This document shows positions 35,005 through 43,402 of a stretch of 64,000 nt of DNA, one piece after another. The stretch covers positions 103,799 to 167,798 of the forward strand of contig CAJKRG010000001.1 of NCBI GenBank assembly GCA_905202215.1, read 5' to 3'. Source of the DNA: an uncultured Porphyromonadaceae bacterium (GTDB taxonomy: Bacteria; Bacteroidota; Bacteroidia; Bacteroidales; Muribaculaceae). The translations under genes and the position numbers were made by a program. Position 1 is the first letter of the stretch; every line of letters begins with the position of its first letter. The notes below the pieces were generated by a model. That model searched no databases and was not told the DNA's origin. It saw only the letters and a program-made list of their open reading frames with translations.

Positions 35005-36483
35005 TCAATATTGCAGATAGATAAAGGGCACGAGATCGCTTTGGCGTGTCTGGACTACAAGAAACAGGATTGCGGCCAGCAACACAGCCTGCCATGTCGC
35101 CGACATGCCGATATACATTCGGGCCGCCCCGTCAGCCCAGGAACGGGGCGACAGATGCGCTGCCAGCCCCAATGCCATGGCAAGCACGATAAGCATATAT
35201 CCCTCGACAAACTGCATGGCCACGTCGGAATGAAAATTAGTCAGGATCTGTTCGAAGATTGTTCCGACAGTTCCAAGCGATGGTGCGCGGAAAAATGTAA
35301 AACCTATGACAACGAGGCCGAATGTAATTATCATATTTGCCAGCTTTACTTCCGGGCGTCCGACCATCCATTGCGGCAGTTTCCAGACATTTCGCAGACT
35401 CTTGTGAATTGCGAGCAATGCGCCATGATAGGCACCCCATATGAGATACATCCAGGATGCCCCATGCCAGAGCCCTCCGATAACCATAGTCATGAACTGG
35501 TTGAAATATGCCCGTTTTTTCCCCCTACGGTTCCCTCCGAAGGGTATGTAGAGGTAATCGCGTAGCCATGTCGACAGCGAGATATGCCATCTGTGCCAGA
35601 ATTCTGTCGGACTCTGTGCCTTGAAGGGGGCGGCGAAATTATCCTTGAATCTATAACCGAGCAGAAGAGCTATTCCGATCGCCATATCGGAGTAACCCGA
35701 AAAATCGCAATAAAGTTGGATGGTGAATCCGATGCAGCCCATCAGATTTTCGAATCCTGAATATAAGGCCGGATTGTCGAAAATACGGTCTACGAAATTA
35801 CCGCTGATATAGTCGGCGATTATCACTTTTTTGACAAGGCCCGTCATTATGAGAAACAGACCCTCGGAACACATCTCCTTTGTGGCTCTCGGTCGTGCGG
35901 CTATCTGGGGCAGCATATCCTTGGCTCTGACGACAGGGCCGGCAAGCAATGGCGGGAAAAATGTCAGGAAGAAAGTATAGTCAAGGAGACTGCGGCACGG
36001 TTCGAGCTGACGACGGTATATATCGACCATATAGCTTATCGAACGGAATGTGAAAAACGAGATGCCGGCAGGCAGAATGATGTCGAGAGGATCAAAACGA
36101 ACCGATATGACCGATGCAAAAGCGTCGGCAAGCATATTGAAATATTTGAACCATACGAGCATTCCGACATTTATAATGACATTTACAGCAACGACGGCAC
36201 GGCGGAGTATGTTTTTTTTAAGTCTTCCGAGCAATAGGCCGAGAGAATAATCGAGCACACACACACCGAGTAATATAAACACGCATTCCGCACTCGATTT
36301 ATAATAAAAATATACTGAAAAGAGAATCGCCGCGACCATTTTGGCGCGTGGATAATGGTTCAGACCGTTATATATCAGAATAAAGATGACAAACAGAACC
36401 AGAAACAGGCCTGTGTTGAACAGCATCGGACTCGCCGGATCATAGGCGAGCAGTTTGAATAATCTTTCCGACATTTCATGCAT
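35005..36483 (-). CDS. MBOAT family membrane O-acyltransferase (AlgI-like)
   Basis: The protein has 492 residues and about ten membrane segments. The MBOAT core is clear: GISFFTFRSISYMVD, FFPPLLAGPVVR, and FWHRWHISLSTWLRDYLYIPFGG, plus the conserved membrane His in GGLWHGASWMYLIWG. Family members move acyl groups, often acetyl, onto extracellular polysaccharide or envelope glycans. No SGNH/AlgJ-type partner is encoded next to it, so the acceptor is unknown. It sits 18 bp after the DUF5686 gene and 56 bp before the hydrolase gene. Confidence 0.93.
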   Translation of the reverse strand: MHEMSERLFKLLAYDPASPMLFNTGLFLVLFVIFILIYNGLNHYPRAKMVAAILFSVYFYYKSSAECVFILLGVCVLDYSLGLLLGRLKKNILRRAVVAVNVIINVGMLVWFKYFNMLADAFASVISVRFDPLDIILPAGISFFTFRSISYMVDIYRRQLEPCRSLLDYTFFLTFFPPLLAGPVVRAKDMLPQIAARPRATKEMCSEGLFLIMTGLVKKVIIADYISGNFVDRIFDNPALYSGFENLMGCIGFTIQLYCDFSGYSDMAIGIALLLGYRFKDNFAAPFKAQSPTEFWHRWHISLSTWLRDYLYIPFGGNRRGKKRAYFNQFMTMVIGGLWHGASWMYLIWGAYHGALLAIHKSLRNVWKLPQWMVGRPEVKLANMIITFGLVVIGFTFFRAPSLGTVGTIFEQILTNFHSDVAMQFVEGYMLIVLAMALGLAAHLSPRSWADGAARMYIGMSATWQAVLLAAILFLVVQTRQSDLVPFIYLQY

Positions 36484-36501
36484 ATGGCAATAAACAGCAC
36501 T

Positions 36502-39078
36502 TTAGAATGTGAAATGCAAGGCCACGCGGAGACCGCTACGGTCTATATTGTAGGGGGTATGACGGTAAGACAGACGCCATACATAGTCTAAACGTAAAAA
36601 CCGCAATATATTGTCAAGTCCGGCCGATATTTCCATATATGGCCCGTCTGACATTCCATATCCCGCTGTCTCAGGAAATTTCAGCAGTTCGGGATGCGTT
36701 TCCGACGGAATGCTACGTCGTGACAGATGTCCGTACAGCCCCCGGAACCCCACGACTTCTCTAAGACCGAGCTTCTTCACTCCGGGTATCAGATTAAACA
36801 GTGCACCTCTCGCCCTGTAGCAGATATCCCACGACACATAGCTCGAATTTACAAACTCCATAGGATTCATCAATGCGAAGCTTTGTGGCTGAATGGTATA
36901 TGATATATTGGCGTTAGGAATCAGAAGTTCCGGGAAAGGTGCACTGCTCCATACGTGGCCGCCTCCGATCATGATATCAACCGATCCGAGAAATGAGAGC
37001 CAGAAACGTTTGCCGAAATTGATTTCAGTCTTGTTTACGGCATATTTCGATCCAAGGAATCCTTTTGGCGCAAATTTATGCTCAACAGACAAAGTCGGAG
37101 CATCTTCATTTACAGGTATGCGGTACGATTTGGTTTGCAAAAACTTTTCGCCCGGAGCATAACGAAGCTTTACTCCAATAATGTTTTCTGTATAGTGGCC
37201 AATACTCCTGCCCGAAAATTCAGTGAAATCCACATATCGTGAGGTTTCGAGTCTGAGATTTTCCATGCTCACTCCGAGGGAGAGATTATTTCCGAGTTCG
37301 AGAGTATACTCTATGACCGAACGGCGCCGATATACATCGTTATGATTAGGCATGCGTCGTAGCGAAAGCACAAAGTTGTCCGAATTCGTAAAAAGATAGT
37401 GCGATCCGAGATGATCCACATCATAACTGTGTGTGAAACGCAGAGAATGGATCGGAAATTCACGGGAATGATATTTTTTCTCATTAAACGAGTATTCCAC
37501 TTCAGCGGAATATTTCCAGCGGTGATCTCTGAATCCGTAGGCCACATAGCCTCTGCCGAACCAATGTTTGCTCAGATTCGCCGTTGTCATGCCTCCTGCT
37601 CGCAGTCGCAGTCCTTCAAGCGAATTGTAGCTCGCAAGAGTGTTGACCGGACCGATATCAAATTTACTGTCTTTACCGGTCTGAATATAGCCGGTAAACA
37701 ATATCCTTAGTATTTTCTCGCCCCAGTAGAACAGAGGTACATTCCGAAGTTTCTCCGACAGATTATCGATCTGGCTCTCACCGGGTCTGAGTCGGATTGC
37801 AGCCGCACGCTCCCAGAAAAGGTCATCCCGATCCATCGCATCCGGCAGTTCTATTGTCTGGCCGAGAACGTCGAAAGAAGCACTGTCGGCCGGCATATCA
37901 TAACTATGATTGTTGTATCGGATCTTGCGTGTCACATATACAGGAGGGGTACCTGGCATCAGAGAGGCATCGAGTACGATATCGTCGCTTTCCTTCCATC
38001 GGCTTCCGTCGGGGGCACGTTCGAAGTCCTGTGTGAGAATCATCGAACGGATAAAATTCAGATTTATCTCGTCGGCCACATGCATTTCTATACGGTGAAT
38101 AAACATCGTGCTGTCGCCGGTCTCTACATAGACATGGCCGCTGAAGCCGTTTGACGATTTATTGCGCGGATAGAACGCGAGCACCGTACAGTCAATACCT
38201 CTGATTTCTGTCGTATCCACAAGATAAAAGCGGTAGAAATCGGGAGCGATAGCCGAGAGAGGACTCACAAAAGAATTTTTCAGCAGTTTGACGTCGCTCT
38301 GATATAGATCAACTTCACGGAGCACGTCATCGAGCACTGTCTGTATGTTTCTGGTATCCATCATCTCGTCGACTCCCCTGCTCCGGCGTCCTCTTATTAT
38401 CTCTTTGGTGCTCTCGGGATCTTTACGATATATCGTACCGGTCGCTTTTTCCTCTATCGACAGATTCAGGACATGTTTTCCGTTTATCTCGGACGTGTCG
38501 GTATGTTCGGCCAGAAACGGAAAACGTCTTATGAGCGCCGATGTACTGTCGGTATTGAAATCGCCAATACCGACAGTCGTGCGCCGATATGCGTCATAGC
38601 TGTAATAATCGTTTCTCTTGGGATCTGTAAGCGACGCGCTTTTACGTAATCTGTCGGCAAATTCGACTGCCGGATTATTCCGTTTGCTGTATTTGCCTTT
38701 TTTTACAACAACTTCCTTCAGCTCTTCACTTTGAGGCGAAAGATAGACATCATAAAGATTAAGGCTACTTTTCACCAGAGGCACCTTTTTGCTTTTATAC
38801 CCCTGGCAGGCGGCTGTGAAATATCTGTCTTCAGGACGGACAACAAGCTCGAAGATGCCACGTCCGTCGGCTACAGTTCCGGTACGTGCGCCGTCCAGCG
38901 ACACGGAAGCATACGGAAGTCCTTCTGTCGTCAGGGAATCGCGTATAATACCTTTTATAACTATCCTGTCGGCGCCGTATGCATACAGACCTGCGACCGC
39001 AAGCATTATGCATACGGCCGCTCCTTTGATAAAAAGGAATATTTCTGTATTTTTGCAAAAACGTAACACTGATGTCAA
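36502..39078 (-). CDS. DUF5686 and carboxypeptidase-like regulatory domain outer-membrane protein
   Basis: The protein has about 858 residues. After an N-terminal hydrophobic segment (FIKGAAVCIMLAVAGLYAYG) comes a carboxypeptidase-regulatory-like domain (IVIKGIIRDSLTTEGLPYA), then a DUF5686 region with the typical YSYDAYRRTTVGIGDF-type segment, and a C-terminal barrel ending LRVALHFTF with aromatic final residues. The start is uncertain: the longest frame begins with TTG at 39078, GTG is at 39069, and the first ATG at 39006 would cut into the signal peptide. The TTG start would overlap the divergent CYTH gene by 7 bp. Confidence 0.88.
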   Translation of the reverse strand: MTSVLRFCKNTEIFLFIKGAAVCIMLAVAGLYAYGADRIVIKGIIRDSLTTEGLPYASVSLDGARTGTVADGRGIFELVVRPEDRYFTAACQGYKSKKVPLVKSSLNLYDVYLSPQSEELKEVVVKKGKYSKRNNPAVEFADRLRKSASLTDPKRNDYYSYDAYRRTTVGIGDFNTDSTSALIRRFPFLAEHTDTSEINGKHVLNLSIEEKATGTIYRKDPESTKEIIRGRRSRGVDEMMDTRNIQTVLDDVLREVDLYQSDVKLLKNSFVSPLSAIAPDFYRFYLVDTTEIRGIDCTVLAFYPRNKSSNGFSGHVYVETGDSTMFIHRIEMHVADEINLNFIRSMILTQDFERAPDGSRWKESDDIVLDASLMPGTPPVYVTRKIRYNNHSYDMPADSASFDVLGQTIELPDAMDRDDLFWERAAAIRLRPGESQIDNLSEKLRNVPLFYWGEKILRILFTGYIQTGKDSKFDIGPVNTLASYNSLEGLRLRAGGMTTANLSKHWFGRGYVAYGFRDHRWKYSAEVEYSFNEKKYHSREFPIHSLRFTHSYDVDHLGSHYLFTNSDNFVLSLRRMPNHNDVYRRRSVIEYTLELGNNLSLGVSMENLRLETSRYVDFTEFSGRSIGHYTENIIGVKLRYAPGEKFLQTKSYRIPVNEDAPTLSVEHKFAPKGFLGSKYAVNKTEINFGKRFWLSFLGSVDIMIGGGHVWSSAPFPELLIPNANISYTIQPQSFALMNPMEFVNSSYVSWDICYRARGALFNLIPGVKKLGLREVVGFRGLYGHLSRRSIPSETHPELLKFPETAGYGMSDGPYMEISAGLDNILRFLRLDYVWRLSYRHTPYNIDRSGLRVALHFTF
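39025..39055 (+). promoter_or_regulatory. Promoter of the CYTH gene, inside the 5' end of the DUF5686 gene
   Basis: TTTG (39025-39028) and TATTTTTG (39048-39055) are 19 nt apart, a full consensus match. The CYTH ATG is 16 bp further on, so the leader is very short. The element lies within the signal-peptide codons of the opposite-strand gene. Confidence 0.75.
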
Positions 39079-39527
39079 AAGAAATAGAACGTAAATTCCT
39101 TGTCAGAAGTTCAGAATACCGTGATCTGGCGATACAAAAGAAAGAGATGATGCAAGGCTATCTCTCGCTCGATCCCGATGCCACTGTCCGCGTCAGAATT
39201 GTTGATGAAGAAGCCTTTATTACAGTCAAAAGCCGCAATAAGGGTGCTGTCAGAAACGAATGGGAATACTCCATACCCGTAGACGAAGGAACCGAGATGC
39301 TCAAGACATGCTGCAAAAGTCGCCTGATAGAAAAAACACGACATATAGTCGAGGCCGGTGACGGACTCAAATGGGAAATCGATGAGTTTCACGGCTCGCT
39401 CGACGGCCTCGTTGTTGCTGAGATAGAACTTCCGGAAGAAGACTATCCGGTCATTCTGCCGGAGTTTGTCGGCAAAGAAGTAACCGGTGATCCGCGGTAT
39501 TACAATTCTTCTCTGGCTTCGCTCTGA
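39072..39527 (+). CDS. CYTH domain protein (triphosphate tunnel metalloenzyme family)
   Basis: The protein has 151 residues and starts with the family signature Glu-Ile-Glu-Arg-Lys (ExExK) at residues 4-8, followed by alternating charged strands (ATVRVRI, AFITVKSR, EWEYSIP, LKWEIDEFHG, LVVAEIELP) that build the eight-stranded tunnel. Related proteins are inorganic triphosphatases, thiamine triphosphatases or class IV adenylate cyclases; for a stand-alone protein of this size triphosphatase activity is most likely. It overlaps the convergent rlmD gene by 28 bp. Confidence 0.92.
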   Translation: MSKEIERKFLVRSSEYRDLAIQKKEMMQGYLSLDPDATVRVRIVDEEAFITVKSRNKGAVRNEWEYSIPVDEGTEMLKTCCKSRLIEKTRHIVEAGDGLKWEIDEFHGSLDGLVVAEIELPEEDYPVILPEFVGKEVTGDPRYYNSSLASL

Positions 39528-40942
39528 ACTTTGTCGCGGCGCACGAGACGCACTACATTCTCTACATGCTGCGTATGGGGGAACATATCGACCGGCTGTA
39601 CTGCCTCTACACCGTATTTACAGTCAAGTAGAGCAAGATCACGTGCCTGTGTGGCCGGATTACAGCTTACATAGACAATAGAACGCGGTTCGGCGCGCAG
39701 TATAGTCTCCACTACATCGGTATGCATTCCTGCACGCGGAGGGTCGACTATCATGACGTCCGGCCGTCCATGCTCTGCGATAAAATCGTCGTTTAGCACG
39801 TCTTTCATATCTCCGGCAAAAAATTCGACATTGTCAATGCCGTTTACCTCCGCATTTATCCGGGCGTCGGCGACAGCATCCTCGACATACTCTATGCCGA
39901 TCACCTTGAGGGCCTGTCGGCTGATAAAGTTTGCGATTGTCCCCGTGCCGGTATATAGATCGTATACAAGTTCATTGCCGCTGAGGTGCGCGAAATTACG
40001 TGCTACTTTGTAAAGTTCGTAGGCCTGCAAGGAGTTGGTCTGATAGAAAGACTTGGGTCCCACCCGGAATTTTAGTCCTTCCATCTCTTCTTCTATATAC
40101 GGTTTTCCCTTGTAAGCTAATATGTCGATGTCACCCAGCGTATCATTTACCTTTGTATTGACCGCATACATGAGCGATGTGATTTCGGGGAACTCCGTGG
40201 CCACAGCCTTCATAAGAGCTTCGATGTCTGCGCTACGGTCTTCACCGAAAACCATCACGGCCATCACCTCGGCCGTCGACGCTATGCGTATCATAAGCGT
40301 GCGCAGGAATCCTGTCTGCGCCTTAAGATCATAGAAGCTCAGATTGTGTTCTTTACCGTAATTCTTGATGAAAAGACGGATACGGTTGCCGAGATCATCC
40401 TGAAGATGACATTTGTGAATATCGAGTACTTTGTCGAACGCGCCTGGTATATGGAATCCGGCGGCATTCCGGTCGGGAAACTCTTCGCCGCTTTCAAGTT
40501 GTTCGAATGTAAGCCAGCAACGGTTGGAAAAAGTATATTCCATTTTGTTGCGATATTCCCATATGTGCGAACTGCCCAATGCCGGTGCTATCTCCGGCAG
40601 TTCGACTTTGGCAATACGCTCAAGTGCATCTACAACTTGCTGACGTTTGCTTTCAAGCTGCACCTCGTAGGGAAGATGTTGCCACCGACAACCACCGCAT
40701 ACCGTGAAGTGCTCGCATTTCGGCTCTACCCGACATTCGCTTTTGTGTTTAAAACCTGTAATACGGCCGTTGGCATAGCTCTTCTTTTTCTTTTCAAGCT
40801 TGACATCTACGATATCGCCGGGCGCGCCGAACGGAACAAACACAACCATATCGCCATGACGGCCGAGTGCATTTCCCTCAGCCGCAAGGGCACTTATTTC
40901 CAGACCCTCGATGACAGGGAGTGGCTTTCTTTTTCTTGACAC
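39500..40942 (-). CDS. rlmD: 23S rRNA (uracil-5-)-methyltransferase, RlmD/RumA type
   Basis: The protein has 480 residues and methylates a uridine of 23S rRNA with S-adenosylmethionine. It has a TRAM domain at the start, a [4Fe-4S] cysteine pattern (CEHFTVCGGCRWQHL), the SAM site ELVYDLYTGTGTI, and the catalytic YVSCNPATQARDL with the nucleophilic Cys. The frame starts with GTG at 40942, as no ATG lies near. RlmC or another paralogue cannot be excluded. The 3' end overlaps the CYTH gene by 28 bp on the other strand. Confidence 0.9.
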   Translation of the reverse strand: MSRKRKPLPVIEGLEISALAAEGNALGRHGDMVVFVPFGAPGDIVDVKLEKKKKSYANGRITGFKHKSECRVEPKCEHFTVCGGCRWQHLPYEVQLESKRQQVVDALERIAKVELPEIAPALGSSHIWEYRNKMEYTFSNRCWLTFEQLESGEEFPDRNAAGFHIPGAFDKVLDIHKCHLQDDLGNRIRLFIKNYGKEHNLSFYDLKAQTGFLRTLMIRIASTAEVMAVMVFGEDRSADIEALMKAVATEFPEITSLMYAVNTKVNDTLGDIDILAYKGKPYIEEEMEGLKFRVGPKSFYQTNSLQAYELYKVARNFAHLSGNELVYDLYTGTGTIANFISRQALKVIGIEYVEDAVADARINAEVNGIDNVEFFAGDMKDVLNDDFIAEHGRPDVMIVDPPRAGMHTDVVETILRAEPRSIVYVSCNPATQARDLALLDCKYGVEAVQPVDMFPHTQHVENVVRLVRRDKVQSEAREEL

Positions 40943-40966
40943 TTGCTATATTTTTGATTTGACATG

Positions 40967-40974
40967 CAAAGGTA
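40967..40974 (-). promoter_or_regulatory. Candidate -7 element of rlmD
   Basis: The minus strand reads TACCTTTG here, 24 bp before the GTG start. The -33 box is not convincing. Confidence 0.45.
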
Positions 40975-41003
40975 GCAAAAATACAGCATATGGCCTATGT
41001 TTG

Positions 41004-42110
41004 TCAGACTGGAATTACGAGCATGGGAATATCCGTATGCATAAGTAACTTGTGAGCAAGACCAGGATTGAACAGCCGGCTGAAAGCATTACGGCGGTGA
41101 TTCGGTATGACGACAAGATCGAAATTATGTTCTTTATTCAGATTGTCGAATTCTGAATCATAGTTATTTTCCTGCAGTGGGACTGTCACGAAATGATATC
41201 TCTTGAAATTATCACGGCAATAATCGCTGAGACGTCCGAGCGCTTTACCGGCGGAAAATTGTGAAAAGCGCTTTCGGGCCGGCATATGGACAATAGTGAC
41301 ATTGGCCTGCCATGAACCGAACAGACGGTATAGTGCATCCATCGCGAGAATGTCATCCTGATCAATATTGCTGAAAAACAAAATATTGGTCGGTTTAAGA
41401 GACTTCTCAAGCTCACAAGGTTCAGGAACGGTAAGGACTGTAAACCGGCCTTCATCAAGCACTTCGGCCGTGACACTGCCTATCATCTCGCGTTCTTTCT
41501 TCGACGAACCGCGGGTGCCCATTACGATCAGTGACGGCAATTTGCTTTTGGCATAATTTATGATGGCATCTTCAGGCACCCCTTCGCATACATGGCTGCC
41601 GAATTTCACCACCGGAATATCGCCGCGCTTCATAGCCGATCTGAAGCGGTCGCAGAAATTGGACATGAGTCTGGTGGCATTATCGCCCAACGCCTGACGT
41701 GCTCCAGGCTCCCCGACATCGTAGCTCAAAGAGTCGGTAAGCTGTATATTTCCGGCAATATACGGATCTATATAACTGTACAGAAACTGAAGTGTCTCGC
41801 CGCGGTTTGCTCCGATATTAGCCGCCACTATAGCCGCTTTGAATGAATTCTCGCTGAAGTCGACCGGTACCAGTATCTTATGGGCCGCGGCCTGTTCCGC
41901 GCCAGGCTGTGCGAATAGTTCCTGATTCTCTATGATGCGCAATGCCAGCGGCAGATCGTCTTCCGGTATCCTGACTCGCACGCCCGACGAGAAGCCGGGC
42001 ACTTCAAGATTGACATTGTGCAACTCGACGCTTATACCCTCGCTCTCGAGCAGAGACCGAAGCGACAGAGCTTTTTCATATGTATGAATGGCAATAGTGA
42101 TATAGCGCAT
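41004..42110 (-). CDS. Universal stress protein with an N-terminal regulatory-like domain
   Basis: The protein has 368 residues from the ATG at 42110; an earlier start would run into the upstream terminator. Residues 1-65 (YITIAIHTYEKALSLRSLLESEGI) resemble a small DUF2007-like signal domain. Two Usp domains follow: the first begins KILVPVDFSENSFKAA and carries the ATP motif GTRGSSKKEREMIGS (Gly-x2-Gly-x9-Gly-Ser); the second begins NILFFSNIDQDD and has the shorter IPNHRRNAFSRLF in place of it. Tandem Usp proteins typically bind nucleotide in one half only. Confidence 0.85.
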   Translation of the reverse strand: MRYITIAIHTYEKALSLRSLLESEGISVELHNVNLEVPGFSSGVRVRIPEDDLPLALRIIENQELFAQPGAEQAAAHKILVPVDFSENSFKAAIVAANIGANRGETLQFLYSYIDPYIAGNIQLTDSLSYDVGEPGARQALGDNATRLMSNFCDRFRSAMKRGDIPVVKFGSHVCEGVPEDAIINYAKSKLPSLIVMGTRGSSKKEREMIGSVTAEVLDEGRFTVLTVPEPCELEKSLKPTNILFFSNIDQDDILAMDALYRLFGSWQANVTIVHMPARKRFSQFSAGKALGRLSDYCRDNFKRYHFVTVPLQENNYDSEFDNLNKEHNFDLVVIPNHRRNAFSRLFNPGLAHKLLMHTDIPMLVIPV

Positions 42111-42134
42111 AGTCTGTCTGTAAAATAATAAACA

Positions 42135-42178
42135 AAACCGAAGCATCAGGCGAGCTGCACGCTACCCTGCTTCGGTTT
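42135..42178 (-). terminator. Terminator between the small DNA-binding gene and the usp gene
   Basis: AAACCGAAGC (42135-42144) pairs with GCTTCGGTTT (42169-42178) around a 24-nt loop. The minus strand continues with TGTTTATTATTTTAC; the plus strand also has a T-run. Confidence 0.65.
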
Positions 42179-42205
42179 CATTTTTTCCGATTGTTGCTTT
42201 ACCGA

Positions 42206-42463
42206 TTATTGTTCTTCCTGGCTCTGGAGAATTTCGACGGCCATGTCGTAGATAGTGCTGTCATCAAGCACCACAATACCGCCGTCGGGACCCGGTTCAA
42301 TGTGGACACCACAGTTCTTACCGAAATCATAGTTGCTTCCACCGAAATAGTTGCGTACGGTTTGAACGGTGGTGTTGAGCCTGTCTGCAATCTGGTGCAT
42401 CGATCCGTCGGGAAGGCGATCTTTGAGTCGACGGAGTTCGTTGAAGGTGATTGTCTTGGTCAT
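42206..42463 (-). CDS. Small helix-turn-helix DNA-binding protein, Bacteroidetes-conserved type
   Basis: The protein has 85 residues from the ATG at 42463; longer starts reach into the promoter. The N-terminal half looks like an HTH (FNELRRLKDRLPDGSMHQIADRLNTTVQTVRNYFGG). It is followed by a Gly/Asp-rich strand segment (EPGPDGGIVVLDDSTIYDMAVEIL). Such proteins are common in Bacteroidetes and are annotated only as DNA-binding. It has its own promoter and terminator, so it is a single-gene unit. Confidence 0.8.
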   Translation of the reverse strand: MTKTITFNELRRLKDRLPDGSMHQIADRLNTTVQTVRNYFGGSNYDFGKNCGVHIEPGPDGGIVVLDDSTIYDMAVEILQSQEEQ

Positions 42464-42510
42464 ATTCGGGTGTGTTAGGGTTAATATCTGTGTTTTGTAT
42501 TTGTTGATTG

Positions 42511-42542
42511 CTAAATTAACGTCATTTTTCCAACTAAACAAA
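42511..42542 (-). promoter_or_regulatory. Promoter of the small DNA-binding gene
   Basis: On the minus strand TTTG (42539-42542) and TAATTTAG (42511-42518, one mismatch to TAnnTTTG) are 20 nt apart. Confidence 0.6.
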
Positions 42543-42628
42543 CAAAAGAGGAAAAAATATATATGTTTTACAACATATTATTGTCGTTTGTTGATTTAAT
42601 ATGCTATCCACCAAGCCTTAGAGATACC

Positions 42629-43402
42629 TTAAATTCTTTCGACATCCGAAGCCCGCAGCCATGCTTTCGTACTATTGTTGATTTTGACGTTATACCATTT
42701 CGGCGAGACCGGATCATCAGGTGTCGAAATCGAATCGATTATCTCAACCTTGGTTCCTTCATGGATCGTCACGACTTTATCGGTTGAATTCCGGGCCGCA
42801 CGCGGTGCAGAACTCAACTGGGTCGATGGAGCTGTCACGACAGCCTCTTCATGGGAGTTTGCATATGAAAAACTTTCCCATGCCATATAGAGTGAATATC
42901 CAAACAGGAATATCAGTACTATACCGCTGAAAAAGCCCGTCTTCCTCATCACAATCCTGCCCGAGAAAATATAAAGTGCCGCTGCACCAAGAAGCAGGAG
43001 AAACAGCACGAATGCGGTCCAGGCCCATGCGTTGGCTGTCATCGATCCTAAAAGAGAATTATGAAGATTCGACAAAAAAGCCGAGTCATCTTCCGGACGA
43101 TCCTGAATCCGCGAACGCACGAACTCAAGGTTCGCACGGGCATCACCATCGGTAGGATCAAGTTTCAATGCTCTTTCATAGCACACCACAGCCAAGCCGG
43201 TCTTATCACTGCGATAATAGGCATTGCCGAGATTATAGTATACATCGGAGCTCATGCCATCCTCTTTCAACGACTGCTGGTAGAGATCGATGGCAAGACG
43301 GTAATCGTCTTTATTATAGGCGCTGTCGGCCTGCTCTGCCAAAGTCAGCGCATTGGCGCCGAAAGCGGCGAAAAGAAGTATTGCAGATATTATTTTTCTC
43401 AT
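42629..43402 (-). CDS. batE: BatE: TPR and SH3-like membrane protein
   Basis: The protein has 257 residues: signal peptide, TPR repeats at about 24-105 (YYNLGNAYYRSDKTGLAVVCYERALKLDPTDGDA), two transmembrane segments at about 125-148 and 155-172, and a C-terminal SH3-like domain (VVTIHEGTKVEIIDS through WYNVKIN...WLRASDVERI). This is the BatE architecture, the last gene of the Bat operon. It overlaps batD by 4 bp. Bat proteins support stress or oxygen tolerance in some Bacteroidetes and spirochaetes; the mechanism is unresolved. Confidence 0.9.
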   Translation of the reverse strand: MRKIISAILLFAAFGANALTLAEQADSAYNKDDYRLAIDLYQQSLKEDGMSSDVYYNLGNAYYRSDKTGLAVVCYERALKLDPTDGDARANLEFVRSRIQDRPEDDSAFLSNLHNSLLGSMTANAWAWTAFVLFLLLLGAAALYIFSGRIVMRKTGFFSGIVLIFLFGYSLYMAWESFSYANSHEEAVVTAPSTQLSSAPRAARNSTDKVVTIHEGTKVEIIDSISTPDDPVSPKWYNVKINNSTKAWLRASDVERI

